From Paenibacillus sp. JZ16 (GTDB lineage Bacteria > Bacillota > Bacilli > Paenibacillales > Paenibacillaceae): 64,000 bases of DNA. Location: positions 4,778,001 through 4,842,000 of the forward strand of contig NZ_CP017659.1 of assembly GCF_015326965.1 (NCBI RefSeq). Direction: 5' to 3'. The notes beneath the pieces are model-generated. The model ran no database searches and was not told where the DNA came from. It saw only the letters and a list, made by a program, of their open reading frames with translations. The position numbers and the translations under genes are program-made. Within the stretch, counting starts at the first letter, position 1. The number at the start of each line of letters is the position of its first letter. Below are positions 46,734 through 57,158 of this stretch, piece by piece.

Positions 46734-48266
46734 ATGGACTATGTTGTCGAGATGGTGGGCATCCGCAAGGAATTTCCGGGGATCGTGGCCAATGACGATA
46801 TCACGATTCAACTGAAGAAAGGCGAGATTCACGCGCTGCTCGGCGAGAACGGTGCCGGCAAGTCGACCCTGATGAGCATCCTGTTTGGCATGTACCAGCC
46901 TGACCGTGGCGTGATCAAAGTCAACGGCAAGGACGTGCGGATTTCGAATCCGAACGTCGCGAACAAACTCGGAATCGGGATGGTGCATCAGCATTTCAAA
47001 TTGGTGGAGCCGTTTACCGTGACCGAGAATATTATTCTCGGCAGCGAGACGCGCAAGTATTACTTTGGTTTAGACGTGAGATCCGCAGCCAAGCGGGTCG
47101 AGGAGCTGTCCAAACGATACGGGCTCAACGTAGACCCCTATGCCAAAATCGAGGATATCTCGGTAGGGATGCAGCAGCGCGTGGAAATTCTAAAAATGCT
47201 GTACCGCGATGCGGAAGTGCTCATATTTGACGAGCCCACGGCGGTGCTGACCCCTCAGGAAATCGAAGATTTGCAGGGCATTATGAAGAACTTGGTCAAC
47301 GAAGGCAAATCCATCATTCTGATCACGCATAAATTGAAAGAAATTAAAGCGGTTGCGGACCGCTGTACCGTCATCCGCCGGGGTAAAACAATCGGCACCG
47401 TTGACGTAGCCGACACGAGCCGCGAAGCGATGGCCGAAATGATGGTAGGCCGCAGCGTTTCCTTTAAGGTGGACAAGCAGGAGAGTAACCCTGGTAAAGC
47501 CGTTCTTCAGATCCAGTCACTTACGGTGAAAAACAGTAAAAAAGTCGAAGCACTCAAAGGATTTAGCTTGGATCTGCATGCCGGCGAGATCGTGGGCATT
47601 GCCGGCGTGGACGGCAACGGTCAAACGGAACTGGTGGAAGCCATTACCGGCTTGCGTCAAGCGGAGAGCGGGACGGTGAGCCTGAATGGTAAGACGCTTA
47701 ACGGACTTTCCGTCCGTCAGCGGAACGAGAGCGGAATCGGCCACATTCCGGAGGACCGCCAGAAGAGGGGCCTCGTGCTGGATTATACGATTGAAGAGAA
47801 TTTGATCCTTGAGGTATATAACCGCCCACCGTATTCCAAGAACGGGCTGCTGCAGCCGGCAGCGATCCGCAAGCATGCGGAGCATATCATTCAGAGCTTT
47901 GATGTGCGTTCCGGAACGGGCGGCCGGTCGATCGTGCGTTCGATGTCCGGCGGTAACCAGCAAAAAGCAATCATCGGCCGCGAGGTAGAACGCGATCCGG
48001 ATCTGCTTATTGCCGTTCAGCCGACCCGGGGCCTTGACGTAGGCTCGATTGAATATATTCACCGTCGTCTGATCGAACAGCGGGACAAGGGGAAGGCCGT
48101 TCTGCTGGTTTCCCTGGAGCTTGATGAAGTGCTGAATCTGTCGGACCGCATTGCCGTTATTAATAACGGTGAACTGGTAGGTATCGTAAAAACCTCCGAA
48201 ACGAACGAAAGAGAGCTCGGACTGATGATGGCCGGGTATCAAAAAGAGGAGGCACCACATGAATAA
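46734..48266 (+). CDS. nupO: nucleoside ABC transporter ATPase
   Basis: 510-residue double ATPase. The first half has GENGAGKST, VGMQQRVEILK and VLIFDEPTAVL; the second has GNGQTELVEAI in place of a full Walker A and SGGNQQKAIIGRE, as usual for this family (YufO/RbsA-like). GAAGGAGAGG precedes ATG 46734. The permease start overlaps its end by 8 bases. Confidence 0.93.
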   Translation: MDYVVEMVGIRKEFPGIVANDDITIQLKKGEIHALLGENGAGKSTLMSILFGMYQPDRGVIKVNGKDVRISNPNVANKLGIGMVHQHFKLVEPFTVTENIILGSETRKYYFGLDVRSAAKRVEELSKRYGLNVDPYAKIEDISVGMQQRVEILKMLYRDAEVLIFDEPTAVLTPQEIEDLQGIMKNLVNEGKSIILITHKLKEIKAVADRCTVIRRGKTIGTVDVADTSREAMAEMMVGRSVSFKVDKQESNPGKAVLQIQSLTVKNSKKVEALKGFSLDLHAGEIVGIAGVDGNGQTELVEAITGLRQAESGTVSLNGKTLNGLSVRQRNESGIGHIPEDRQKRGLVLDYTIEENLILEVYNRPPYSKNGLLQPAAIRKHAEHIIQSFDVRSGTGGRSIVRSMSGGNQQKAIIGREVERDPDLLIAVQPTRGLDVGSIEYIHRRLIEQRDKGKAVLLVSLELDEVLNLSDRIAVINNGELVGIVKTSETNERELGLMMAGYQKEEAPHE

Positions 48267-49314
48267 CAGCGTAAAATCGTTGCTTGCCGTCCTGTTCGGA
48301 CTCATCGCGGGGGCATTGCTTATGGCGCTGACCGGGCATAATCCGGTGGAAGGATATAAGTATCTCCTCCAAGGCGGGCTCAAAAATCCGGAGCGGATCG
48401 GTAATACGCTGGCGACGGCGACTCCGCTTATTTTGACCGGTTTGTCCGTGGCTTTTGCCTTCCGTACCGGGCTGTTCAATATCGGTGCTGCGGGCCAAAT
48501 GCTAATCGGCGGGTTCTGCGCAACGGCTGTTGGCCTTTCACTTGATCTGCCGCGGGCTCTGCTCCTGTTGGTCATGGTGCTGGTCGGGTTCATCGGCGGC
48601 GCGCTATGGGCGGTTGTCCCAGGTTTCCTGAAGGCTAAATATAACGTGCATGAGGTCGTGTCCACGATCATGATGAACTGGACGGCCTACTGGACCGTTT
48701 ATTATGTCATTCCGGGTTACTTCAAAGGGGCGAGCCTGGAGACGGAATCGCGCCAGCTTCCGCCGGAAGCCATGCTGCATCAGCAGTGGCTTAGCGATAT
48801 GTTTCAAGGCTCCTATGTCAATCTGGGCTTTTTTATCGCGGTCATTGCTGTTCTGGTCGTCGCTTTCCTTATTAACAAAACAACGCTCGGATACGAATTG
48901 AAAGCGGTTGGATTCAACCGGCACGCTTCCGAATATGCGGGGATCGCTGTTAAACGCAGCATCGTGCTGTCTATGTTCATCTCCGGCGGCCTCGCGGGCC
49001 TCGCGGGTGTTGCACAGTATGCGGGGAATGCCTCCAGCATGCAGATCGGCGTGCTGCCGAGCCAAGGCTTTGACGGCATTGCCGTCGCTCTGCTCGGAAT
49101 CAACGCACCTATCGGTGTTTTGGTATCGGCCCTGTTCTTCGGAATTCTCTACTCGGGCAGAGGGTTTATGAATGCCATGACGGAGATCCCGCCGGAAATC
49201 GCCGATTCGATTATCGCCATCATTATCTATTTTGCGGCAACCAGCATCTTGATCGAACGATTATACCGTAAATTGAAGCTGCGACGCGCGGCAAATAAAA
49301 AGCAGGGGGAGTAA
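48259..49314 (+). CDS. nupP: nucleoside ABC permease 1
   Basis: 351-residue permease of the branched-chain/ribose type with eight to ten membrane segments. It shows NIGAAGQMLIGGFCA and HEVVSTIMMNWTAYW, typical of YufP. It forms the channel with the next gene product. Confidence 0.92.
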   Translation: MNNSVKSLLAVLFGLIAGALLMALTGHNPVEGYKYLLQGGLKNPERIGNTLATATPLILTGLSVAFAFRTGLFNIGAAGQMLIGGFCATAVGLSLDLPRALLLLVMVLVGFIGGALWAVVPGFLKAKYNVHEVVSTIMMNWTAYWTVYYVIPGYFKGASLETESRQLPPEAMLHQQWLSDMFQGSYVNLGFFIAVIAVLVVAFLINKTTLGYELKAVGFNRHASEYAGIAVKRSIVLSMFISGGLAGLAGVAQYAGNASSMQIGVLPSQGFDGIAVALLGINAPIGVLVSALFFGILYSGRGFMNAMTEIPPEIADSIIAIIIYFAATSILIERLYRKLKLRRAANKKQGE

Positions 49315-49320
49315 GGACAT

Positions 49321-50274
49321 ATGTGGACAACGATTGAACAGATTTTTCCGTATGCCATCGCTTACACGATCCCGCTTTTGATTACCGCGTTAGGCGCACT
49401 GTTCAGTGAACGAAGCGGGGTCGTGAATATCGGCCTTGACGGGTTAATGATTGTCGGTTCTTTCATCGGTGCCTTTGTCATTTTCAAAATGCAGGCCCAA
49501 TGGCCTGGCCAATCATGGGTATTATGGGTAGGCCTGTTGGCGGCGGCGGCAGCGAGCGCGCTATTCTCGCTGCTGCATGCCTTTGCCAGCATTAACCTTA
49601 GTGCCAATCAGATCATAAGCGGTACGGCGATCAACATGATTGCGGGTGCCTTGACGATTTTCCTTGCCCGTAACATTACGGGCAGCGGCAAGATTACGAT
49701 CACGAATGGTTTCGCACCGTTTGATGTGCCCTTGCTGTCTAAGATACCGGTTATCGGGGATTTATTCTTCACCAAAACCTATGCAACAACCTGGCTTGTT
49801 CTATTAGTATTAGTGCTAAGCGCGCTCATATTGTACAGAACACCTTTCGGTCTGCGGCTCCGCTCCTGCGGCGAGCATCCGCACGCGGCCGAAGCAGCCG
49901 GTATTAAGGTGCAGTCCATGCGGTATGTGGGCGTCATGATCTCGGGTGCTTTTTCCGGACTCGGTGGGGCTGTCATTCTGTTGACGTATTCCGGCGAATT
50001 TACGGGGAACGTTGCGGGACTCGGGTTCCTGGCTCTGGCATCCCTCATCTTCGGACAATGGAAGCCGCTCGGCATCCTGCTGGCGACCTTGTTCTTCGGA
50101 TTTGCCACGACGGTAGCCAACGTATCGCAGGTCATTCCGTCCTTGGCGGTGATCCCGCCGGTCATTCTCAAGATTTTCCCTTATATCGTCACGCTGATCG
50201 CGCTCGTAATTTTCTCCAAATCCTCGAATGCGCCGAAAGCCGTAGGGGAGCCGTTCGATTCAGGTAAACGGTAA
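49321..50274 (+). CDS. nupQ: nucleoside ABC permease 2
   Basis: 317-residue partner permease, beginning near ERSGVVNIGLDGLMIVGSF and with SANQIISGTAINMIAGALT, the YufQ pattern. It lies 6 bases after the first permease and is the last gene of the operon. Confidence 0.92.
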   Translation: MWTTIEQIFPYAIAYTIPLLITALGALFSERSGVVNIGLDGLMIVGSFIGAFVIFKMQAQWPGQSWVLWVGLLAAAAASALFSLLHAFASINLSANQIISGTAINMIAGALTIFLARNITGSGKITITNGFAPFDVPLLSKIPVIGDLFFTKTYATTWLVLLVLVLSALILYRTPFGLRLRSCGEHPHAAEAAGIKVQSMRYVGVMISGAFSGLGGAVILLTYSGEFTGNVAGLGFLALASLIFGQWKPLGILLATLFFGFATTVANVSQVIPSLAVIPPVILKIFPYIVTLIALVIFSKSSNAPKAVGEPFDSGKR

Positions 50275-50305
50275 CGCATTGCGCAAGTCGATGTAAGACA
50301 AATAG

Positions 50306-50358
50306 AACCTCTGATATGCCTATCCAGCTTTGGGTTTAGGTCTATCGGAGGTTTTTTT
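50306..50358 (+). terminator. terminator of nucleoside transporter operon
   Basis: AACCTCTGATA pairs with TATCGGAGGTT across a long loop, followed by seven T. Confidence 0.82.
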
Positions 50359-50456
50359 ACATCCAGCATACTTTAGGTTAGAACTCCCAAAACATATCTG
50401 GTATATATAGTAAATAAGGTAAGAAAATTTAATAGAATAGAGGAGTGAACACCTGA

Positions 50457-53400
50457 ATGCGCATTCGATTACATAGGTGCCAAAGGCCGTTAAGTGTGCT
50501 TTTGGTTATCGTGATGCTTCTGAGTATCATCGTTCCTTTCAGTCCCGTGAAGGTGGCGGAGGCTTCTCCCCGACATGACCAGGTTGTGATCAGCCAGGTG
50601 TACGGTGGGGGCGGGAATAGCGGGGCATCTTTTACACATGATTTTATCGAATTGTTCAATCCGACCAGCAGTCCGGTCGACCTGACAGGCTGGAAGGTAC
50701 GTTATGCAAGCGCAACAGGAAATTTTAACAATGAAACCCCTTTATCTGGTAAAATAGAACCTTTTGCTTATTATTTAATCCAACAGCAGAGTAACGGCTC
50801 GGCAGGCGCTTCTTTGCCGACAGCTGATGATGCAGGAACACTGAACTTAAGCGGCTCTAACGGAAAAGTAGATCTGGTGAACGCCGCTGGCGACCGCATC
50901 GATCTTATTGGCTATGGAAATGCAACGCTATCGGAGACGAATCCGACCGCAGCTCTCTCCAACAGTACGGCTGCGATCCGCAAGGAATTGACCGTTGGTC
51001 AAAATGATCGCGGCCGCGACACGGATAACAATGCGGCCGATTTTATCGTTATGACCCCGGATACCCGGAACAGCGCGAGTCCCGTTACGCCGGTCACGCC
51101 TGGCTCGGGCCTGGGAGCGGTAACGGCCAATCCGGAGCCTAATGCCTGGCCAGCCGGAACGGAGATCACGCTGAATCCGCCTACGGTGGGCGCTTCCGTT
51201 TATGCGGATGTATATCGGTCCGGTGGCAACGGGTCCGGCTTCCAGCTCGTCACCGGCCCGATCATCCTTAACGAGCCTACGCGGGTGGATGCCTATGCAG
51301 CCCAGGATGGCCAGCCGGATGGGCCGGTCTCCTCTTTTCAATACGATATTTTAACGCAAACGTCCGTCGCTGATGCCCGCAGCAAGGCAAAAGGCGAGCA
51401 TGTCTGGACGGAAGGCATCATCACGCATATCGAAGGCAGAGAAACCTACATTCAAGATGACACGGCTGGTATCGTGCTCTATGACTACCCGCTTAATGCC
51501 AGCGTTGGCGACCGGGTGAGCGTGGCCGGCGTGATGGAGATTTACAACAATCTTCAGGAGATCAAACCGCACGCCCTGCTGCCGCATGATGTGACAGGGA
51601 ACCAAGTCGGAGTGCCGAACGCTCTTCAAATCACCGGAGCTGATCTATCTGCAGCTTCGGGAGAGACTTATGAAGCGCGACTTGTCTACCTGGACGATGT
51701 CACCATCAAGTCCGAAAACAGACCTGGGGAATATACGGCCGAGCAAGGCGGTCATGAATTCATTATCTATTCCGGATTGTCCAAGCTGAAGACGGTGAAA
51801 ACCTTCAGCCGCGTCACGGGTGTGGTGAAGCAGTTCGGCAACATCTATGAGCTGATTCCTTTAGGCGAGAATGCCTTAATCGAAGAGATGTTCTCCGTGA
51901 TTGCAAGTCCGGGTGCAGGACCGATAATCATTGGAGGGACGGTGACGCTGTCCAGCCCTACGCAAGGGGCAAGCATTTATTATACGCTTGATGGATCGGT
52001 TCCTACGACAGCAAGCACGTTGTACAGCGCACCGATACAGATTGACCGTGATACGACCATCAAGGCGATCGTTGTCTCGGGGGCGGATGAGAGCAAGGTA
52101 TACGAATTTGCTTACAAGGCGACACAGCAGCCGCGTATCGCGGATATCCAAGGCGAGGACCATACTTCGCCGTATACCGGACAGACGGTAACCGATATTG
52201 AAGGCGTTGTAACCCAATACGGTTACACGTTCTCTAACGGCAATATCAAGGGATTCTATATCCAGGATCCGAAGCCGGATTCCAACCCAGATACCTCGGA
52301 TGCGATTTTTGTGTATTCCACGGATCCAAACCGGCCTCAAATCGGAGATCTGGTGAGTGTAACCGGAAAAGTGGCCGAGTTTAATGAGGGAAGCTCCAGT
52401 AACCTGACCTCCACTCAAATCGAGCTGCAATCCATCAAGAATCTGGGTCAGGGTCAACAACTGCCGGACCCTGTTACCTTAGGTAAAGGCGGACGACCGA
52501 TTCCGGCTGCCATTATCGATAACGACGGCATGACCACGTTCGATCCGGACGAAGATGCCATCGACTTCTATGAGTCCCTGGAGGGCATGCTGGTCAGACT
52601 TCCGCAGCCAACGATCATTAGTCCGTATTGGACAAGCGGTGGTACCTACAACATTGCGACTCGTGTCGAGAACGATATCGCGGATGTCATTACGCCAGCC
52701 GGCGGGCTGGTTCTGAAAGAGAACGGCAATTTCAATCCGCAGCGTCTCCTGATTGCTTACAGCAATCCGGGACAAGAAGTGGGCACCGGCGATACATTTG
52801 CCGATGATGTGATCGGCGTAATCGGTTATAACAGTGGCAATTTCAAGGTGATTCCGGCTAAAGGCGAATTGCCTGCAATCCACAGCAGCTCTTTTAAACA
52901 AGAGGTATCCACGATCGACGTGAAAGACGAACAGCTCAGAGTAGCGACGTATAATATCGAAAATTTCAATCCGGGCGTAAGTTCCGCCAAAATCAACAAG
53001 CTGGCGGAGTCAATCGTAAACAACATCAAGTCTCCGGATATTATTGGTCTTGTCGAAGTACAGGATAACAACGGGGAGCAGAACAACGGAACTACCGCGG
53101 CAGATCAAAGCTACCAGACCTTGATTAACGCCATCAAGGCAGCCGGCGGACCAACCTACAGCTTTACCGATATCGATCCGGTGAATAATAATGACGGGGG
53201 AGCGCCGGGAGCGAACATTCGGGTCGGATTCCTCTATAACACCGATCGTGTCCAGTTATCGGACAGTGTAAACGGCAAGAAGGGATCACCGATTGAATCG
53301 GTGGCGTATGACGCGGCAAAGGATCAGCTGACTATGAATCCGGGCCGAATCGAACCGCTGAACCCTGCATTCAACGCATCGCGTAAACCTCTGGCCGCGC

Positions 53401-56400
53401 AGTTCGAATTCCAAGGGGAAAAAGTGATTGTCATTGCGAATCATTTTAACTCGAAATCCGGAGACCAAGGACCTTTCGGCAATACCCAGCCGCCGGTTCT
53501 CTCCAGCGAAACGCAGCGCCATCAGATTGCAGCGGTTGTGAACAGATTCGTGAAAAGCGTTGTGTCTGCTAACCCTGACGCTAACGTCGTTGTTCTGGGA
53601 GATTTGAATGATTTCCAATTTACCGAGACGGCGAACATTTTGAAAGGCAACGAATTGGACAATCTGATCGATACGCTTCCGCTCAAGGAGCAGTACACAT
53701 ACACGTATGACGGAAACTCGCAGGTGCTGGACCATATTCTCGTCAGCAAGAACCTGACCCGTTCTACGCAAGTCGACATCGTGCATCTGAACGCCGATTT
53801 CCCGGCCTCCAAGGGCCGCGTATCGGATCATGATCCGATCGTCGCGCAGATCGATCTGAAGGAAGAAGCCGTGGACGGCTTCCCGCTGACCATTTTGCAT
53901 ACCAATGACACGCATGCCAATCTGGATACCGTAAGCTCGCCGGATAACATTGCACGACGGGTTACGGCAATCAAGGAAGCCAAAGCGAATGCGGTCAACC
54001 CTCTGCTCGTGGATGCAGGGGACGTATTCTCCGGCACGCTGTATTTTAATCAATATTTGGGACTCGCCGATCTGGAGTTCATGAATTTGGTTCAATATGA
54101 TGCCATGACCTTCGGTAACCATGAGTTCGATAAAGGATCCGAGGTGCTGAACGATTTCATCGAGCATGCGGAATTCCCGTTTGTTTCCTCGAACGTGAAT
54201 TTTTCGGCCGATGCTTTATTGACCCAGAAATTCAAGAATGAAGCGACCCGGGATGCCAGGGATGCAACCATCTATCCGGCCATCATCATGGAGGTAGACG
54301 GGGAGCAGGTTGGCCTCATTGGACTTACAACCGAAGACACGGCCAACATCGCTTCGCCTGGTGACGTAACTTTTGAGAATGCGGTGCAAAAGGCAAAAGA
54401 CACCGTAGCGATGCTGCAGAAGGAAGGCATCAACAAAATCGTTGTACTGTCGCACCTCGGTTATGATGTGGACGTCAACCTTGCCAAGGAAGTCGAAGGC
54501 ATCGACATCATCGTGGGCGGTCACAGTCATACCAAGCTGGATGAGGCGGTTGTGGACCGTTCGGACAGCGAACCGAAGCTGATCGTGCAGACGGGTGAAA
54601 AAGGCCAATTCTTAGGTCAGCTTGAGGTCGTATTTGACGACGAGGGTGTCCTGCAGGAGTGGAACAGTAACCTCATTTCGGTTGACGAGAAAGATAGCGC
54701 TGGTCAATACGTGGTAAAGCCGGATCAAGAGGCGCTGCAAATCCTGAATACCAAATATAAGCCGGGTGTGGAGCAGTTAAAACAAACGGAGGTTGGTACG
54801 ACGGAAGTGAAGCTGAACGGCGTTCGCGCCGATGTCCGCACGAAGGAAACGAATCTCGGCAATCTGATTGCCGATGGCATGCTGGACGCGGCGCAAGCAG
54901 CCGGAACGAATGCGGTCATCGCCCTGCAGAACGGCGGCGGCATTCGCGAATCTATTGAAGCGGGCAAAATCACGATGGGTGACGTCATGACGGTCCTTCC
55001 GTTTAACAATGATCTCGTTACGATCACGCTGACGGGCGCCGAGATTAAAGAAGCCATGGAGAACGGGGTTTCCAAGATGCCTGCTGCGGATGGCCGCTTC
55101 CCGCATATCGCGGGTATGAAGTTCTATTATGATTCGACCAAACCGGTTGGATCACGTGTCCTTCGCATCGAGGTCAAAGGCAAGAACGGATATGAGCCGA
55201 TCGACATGAATAAATCGTATGAGGTGGCGACAAACGCATTTACCGCTAAGGGCGGCGACTTTTATGCATCGCTCGAGAAGGCTTATCTGGAAGGTCGCGT
55301 GAATCTGCTTTACAAGCCTGACTATGAAGTATTCTCGAACTATGTGAAAAAAGTAGGTACCATTACGGCCAAGACCTCCGCCGTCGAAGGACGGATTACG
55401 GACTTGAAGGGAGCGCCGCTTCCGGGAGGGCCTAATCCAGGAGGGTCGGGAGAGCCTGGACCGGGGAACCCTGGGAACCCGGGTACACCTGGAACTCCAG
55501 GACCGACAACACCTCCCGTAAATCCATCGAACCCTGGAACGACACCACCAGCCGAACCAGGCAAGATCAAGGTTCCGGTTAAAGTGGAGAACGGCGCAGC
55601 TGCAGGCAGCGTGACTGGAGCGGTTATGAAGGAAGCCTTGAAACAGTCTTCGGGCGGAAAAGTCACCGCAGAGGTAGCAAGCACACAGCCAATCGTGTCT
55701 GCTTCCGTTACCATCGAGAATGAAGCGCTCCGGGCATGGCTTGATCAAACAAACGCACAAGTACTGGTTGTAGTGACTCCTTACGGAAGCTATGAGCTTC
55801 CGAAAACGGAGATCAATCTCAAAGCTCTAGCTGCACAAACTGGCTCGGACATTAGCGGACTTCAATTGGTCATTCAACTTGCTGTAGATGCGGATGCCCT
55901 TAAATCAGCGGCGTCCAGAGGATATAATGCAATACAAGCTGTGAGCTATACCGTGACGGTGAAGTCCGGTAATGGCAAGACTGCCACGTTGGAAGCATTC
56001 CAATCGTATGTAAAGCGGTCTCTGAATGTCGACAAGTCGCATGCGTTGACTGATATCGCGGTCGTTCGGGTGGACGGAAACGGGATATACACGCCGATTC
56101 CATTTAAGGTGAATGGTCAACGAATCGATATCTACAGCCGCACGAACAGCACATACCTGGTGTTGCAGAACCCGGTAACGTTCCAGGACATCGCGTCGCA
56201 TTGGTCGAAGGACAGCGTTGAATCGCTTGCGGCCAAAATGATCGTGACCGGGCGCACGGAGCAGACCTTTGTTCCGAACGCTCCAGTCACTCGGGCCGAG
56301 TTCGCAGCGCTTGTCGTCCGGGCACTGGGACTTTCTGCAGACGCTGCGTCAGGCAGCTTCCAGGACGTGGTTTCATCCGACTGGTACGCGGGAGCGATCC

Positions 56401-56726
56401 AGGCAGCAGTCGATGCCGATATCATTGACGGCTACACGGACGGCACTTTTAAGCCGAACCGGACGATCACGCGCGAAGAGATGGCCGTGATGGCCTACAA
56501 CGCGCTGGAGTATGCCGGATACAACTCAGTCGACGCGGCAAAAGCCCATTTTGCCGATGCGTCCTCGATCGGCGCTTGGTCTCAGGCAGCGGTATATGAA
56601 TTGGCGGGTCTTGATATTCTGAACGGAGATCCGAAGCAGCGCTTCAATCCTAAATCGAATGCCACCCGAGGCGAAAGCGCCGCAGTGCTCCGTCGTTTGA
56701 TGCAGGATTTGACGTACGTAAAATAA
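50457..56726 (+). CDS. S-layer-anchored nuclease/5'-nucleotidase
   Basis: 2089 residues. Signal peptide 1-36; lamin-tail domain about 40-190; OB-fold/YhcR-like modules with a chitobiase-type domain about 205-810; endonuclease/exonuclease/phosphatase domain about 826-1135 (ATYNIENF, VVLGDLNDFQ, SDHDPI); calcineurin-type 5'-nucleotidase about 1140-1650 (ILHTNDTHA, LLVDAGDVFSG, FGNHEFDKG, GGHSHT, then the C-terminal GGGIRESIEAG); Pro/Gly-rich linker about 1655-1702; an unassigned domain; three SLH domains about 1910-2089. It would cut external nucleic acids and dephosphorylate nucleotides at the cell wall. It resembles B. subtilis YhcR but is much longer. The neighbouring transporter could import the nucleosides. 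Confidence 0.92.
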   Translation: MRIRLHRCQRPLSVLLVIVMLLSIIVPFSPVKVAEASPRHDQVVISQVYGGGGNSGASFTHDFIELFNPTSSPVDLTGWKVRYASATGNFNNETPLSGKIEPFAYYLIQQQSNGSAGASLPTADDAGTLNLSGSNGKVDLVNAAGDRIDLIGYGNATLSETNPTAALSNSTAAIRKELTVGQNDRGRDTDNNAADFIVMTPDTRNSASPVTPVTPGSGLGAVTANPEPNAWPAGTEITLNPPTVGASVYADVYRSGGNGSGFQLVTGPIILNEPTRVDAYAAQDGQPDGPVSSFQYDILTQTSVADARSKAKGEHVWTEGIITHIEGRETYIQDDTAGIVLYDYPLNASVGDRVSVAGVMEIYNNLQEIKPHALLPHDVTGNQVGVPNALQITGADLSAASGETYEARLVYLDDVTIKSENRPGEYTAEQGGHEFIIYSGLSKLKTVKTFSRVTGVVKQFGNIYELIPLGENALIEEMFSVIASPGAGPIIIGGTVTLSSPTQGASIYYTLDGSVPTTASTLYSAPIQIDRDTTIKAIVVSGADESKVYEFAYKATQQPRIADIQGEDHTSPYTGQTVTDIEGVVTQYGYTFSNGNIKGFYIQDPKPDSNPDTSDAIFVYSTDPNRPQIGDLVSVTGKVAEFNEGSSSNLTSTQIELQSIKNLGQGQQLPDPVTLGKGGRPIPAAIIDNDGMTTFDPDEDAIDFYESLEGMLVRLPQPTIISPYWTSGGTYNIATRVENDIADVITPAGGLVLKENGNFNPQRLLIAYSNPGQEVGTGDTFADDVIGVIGYNSGNFKVIPAKGELPAIHSSSFKQEVSTIDVKDEQLRVATYNIENFNPGVSSAKINKLAESIVNNIKSPDIIGLVEVQDNNGEQNNGTTAADQSYQTLINAIKAAGGPTYSFTDIDPVNNNDGGAPGANIRVGFLYNTDRVQLSDSVNGKKGSPIESVAYDAAKDQLTMNPGRIEPLNPAFNASRKPLAAQFEFQGEKVIVIANHFNSKSGDQGPFGNTQPPVLSSETQRHQIAAVVNRFVKSVVSANPDANVVVLGDLNDFQFTETANILKGNELDNLIDTLPLKEQYTYTYDGNSQVLDHILVSKNLTRSTQVDIVHLNADFPASKGRVSDHDPIVAQIDLKEEAVDGFPLTILHTNDTHANLDTVSSPDNIARRVTAIKEAKANAVNPLLVDAGDVFSGTLYFNQYLGLADLEFMNLVQYDAMTFGNHEFDKGSEVLNDFIEHAEFPFVSSNVNFSADALLTQKFKNEATRDARDATIYPAIIMEVDGEQVGLIGLTTEDTANIASPGDVTFENAVQKAKDTVAMLQKEGINKIVVLSHLGYDVDVNLAKEVEGIDIIVGGHSHTKLDEAVVDRSDSEPKLIVQTGEKGQFLGQLEVVFDDEGVLQEWNSNLISVDEKDSAGQYVVKPDQEALQILNTKYKPGVEQLKQTEVGTTEVKLNGVRADVRTKETNLGNLIADGMLDAAQAAGTNAVIALQNGGGIRESIEAGKITMGDVMTVLPFNNDLVTITLTGAEIKEAMENGVSKMPAADGRFPHIAGMKFYYDSTKPVGSRVLRIEVKGKNGYEPIDMNKSYEVATNAFTAKGGDFYASLEKAYLEGRVNLLYKPDYEVFSNYVKKVGTITAKTSAVEGRITDLKGAPLPGGPNPGGSGEPGPGNPGNPGTPGTPGPTTPPVNPSNPGTTPPAEPGKIKVPVKVENGAAAGSVTGAVMKEALKQSSGGKVTAEVASTQPIVSASVTIENEALRAWLDQTNAQVLVVVTPYGSYELPKTEINLKALAAQTGSDISGLQLVIQLAVDADALKSAASRGYNAIQAVSYTVTVKSGNGKTATLEAFQSYVKRSLNVDKSHALTDIAVVRVDGNGIYTPIPFKVNGQRIDIYSRTNSTYLVLQNPVTFQDIASHWSKDSVESLAAKMIVTGRTEQTFVPNAPVTRAEFAALVVRALGLSADAASGSFQDVVSSDWYAGAIQAAVDADIIDGYTDGTFKPNRTITREEMAVMAYNALEYAGYNSVDAAKAHFADASSIGAWSQAAVYELAGLDILNGDPKQRFNPKSNATRGESAAVLRRLMQDLTYVK

Positions 56727-56842
56727 ACATGCTGTACAGCGGCTGGAAGGTTTAATGGATTTGCATTTTGTGATATACGATGGGGGCCAACAGCAAATCT
56801 GCTGAAGAACACTCCAATCGATCAAAAAGCTGAAAATATAGA

Positions 56843-56885
56843 AATGGCGGTGCTAAGGATGCGATCCTTGCACCGCCATTTTTTG
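56843..56885 (+). terminator. terminator after nuclease gene
   Basis: AATGGCGGTGC pairs with GCACCGCCATT, with an inner AAGGAT/ATCCTT stem, followed by six T. Confidence 0.95.
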
Positions 56886-57033
56886 CTTTTTTGTTTCGTT
56901 GCACCGCTTCTTTCGTAAATGGGTCGCACATCCATTTTGTGAAGATGTGGTTTTCCCTTGCTTAATTCATTCCAAGAAATTTGGAGACAACAGCGATGGA
57001 AGGAACGATGCGTACACGGAGCGTCTCCAAACA

Positions 57034-57082
57034 GAAAGAGGGGGCCCGCCAGATCTAAGATCTTGGGGACACCTTCTTTTTT
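57034..57082 (+). terminator. terminator-like hairpin, possible end of a small RNA
   Basis: GAAAGAGGGG pairs with CCTTCTTTTTT (with G-T pairs), enclosing CCC/GGG and AGATCT/AGATCT stems, then a T run. Upstream, GGAGAC near 56982 pairs with GTCTCC near 57023. The 150 bases before it hold no convincing gene; a short transcribed leader or small RNA is possible. Confidence 0.5.
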
Positions 57083-57158
57083 AATCCGAAAAACTTAAAA
57101 ACAAAATGTGACCGATATACGTCCATAACTGTGTTAATGGTAAAAGGAGGTCTAGGCG

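Noticed and set aside
55424..55563. Collagen-like repeat in the nuclease
   Set aside because: The Pro/Gly-rich stretch is short and irregular and looks like a linker before the cell-wall part.
56960..57082. T-box leader
   Set aside because: The conserved TGGNACCGCG antiterminator box is missing and no aminoacyl-tRNA synthetase or amino acid gene follows.
56899..57084. 61-codon reading frame
   Set aside because: It runs through the GGAGAC/GTCTCC stem and a terminator hairpin and has no ribosome site.
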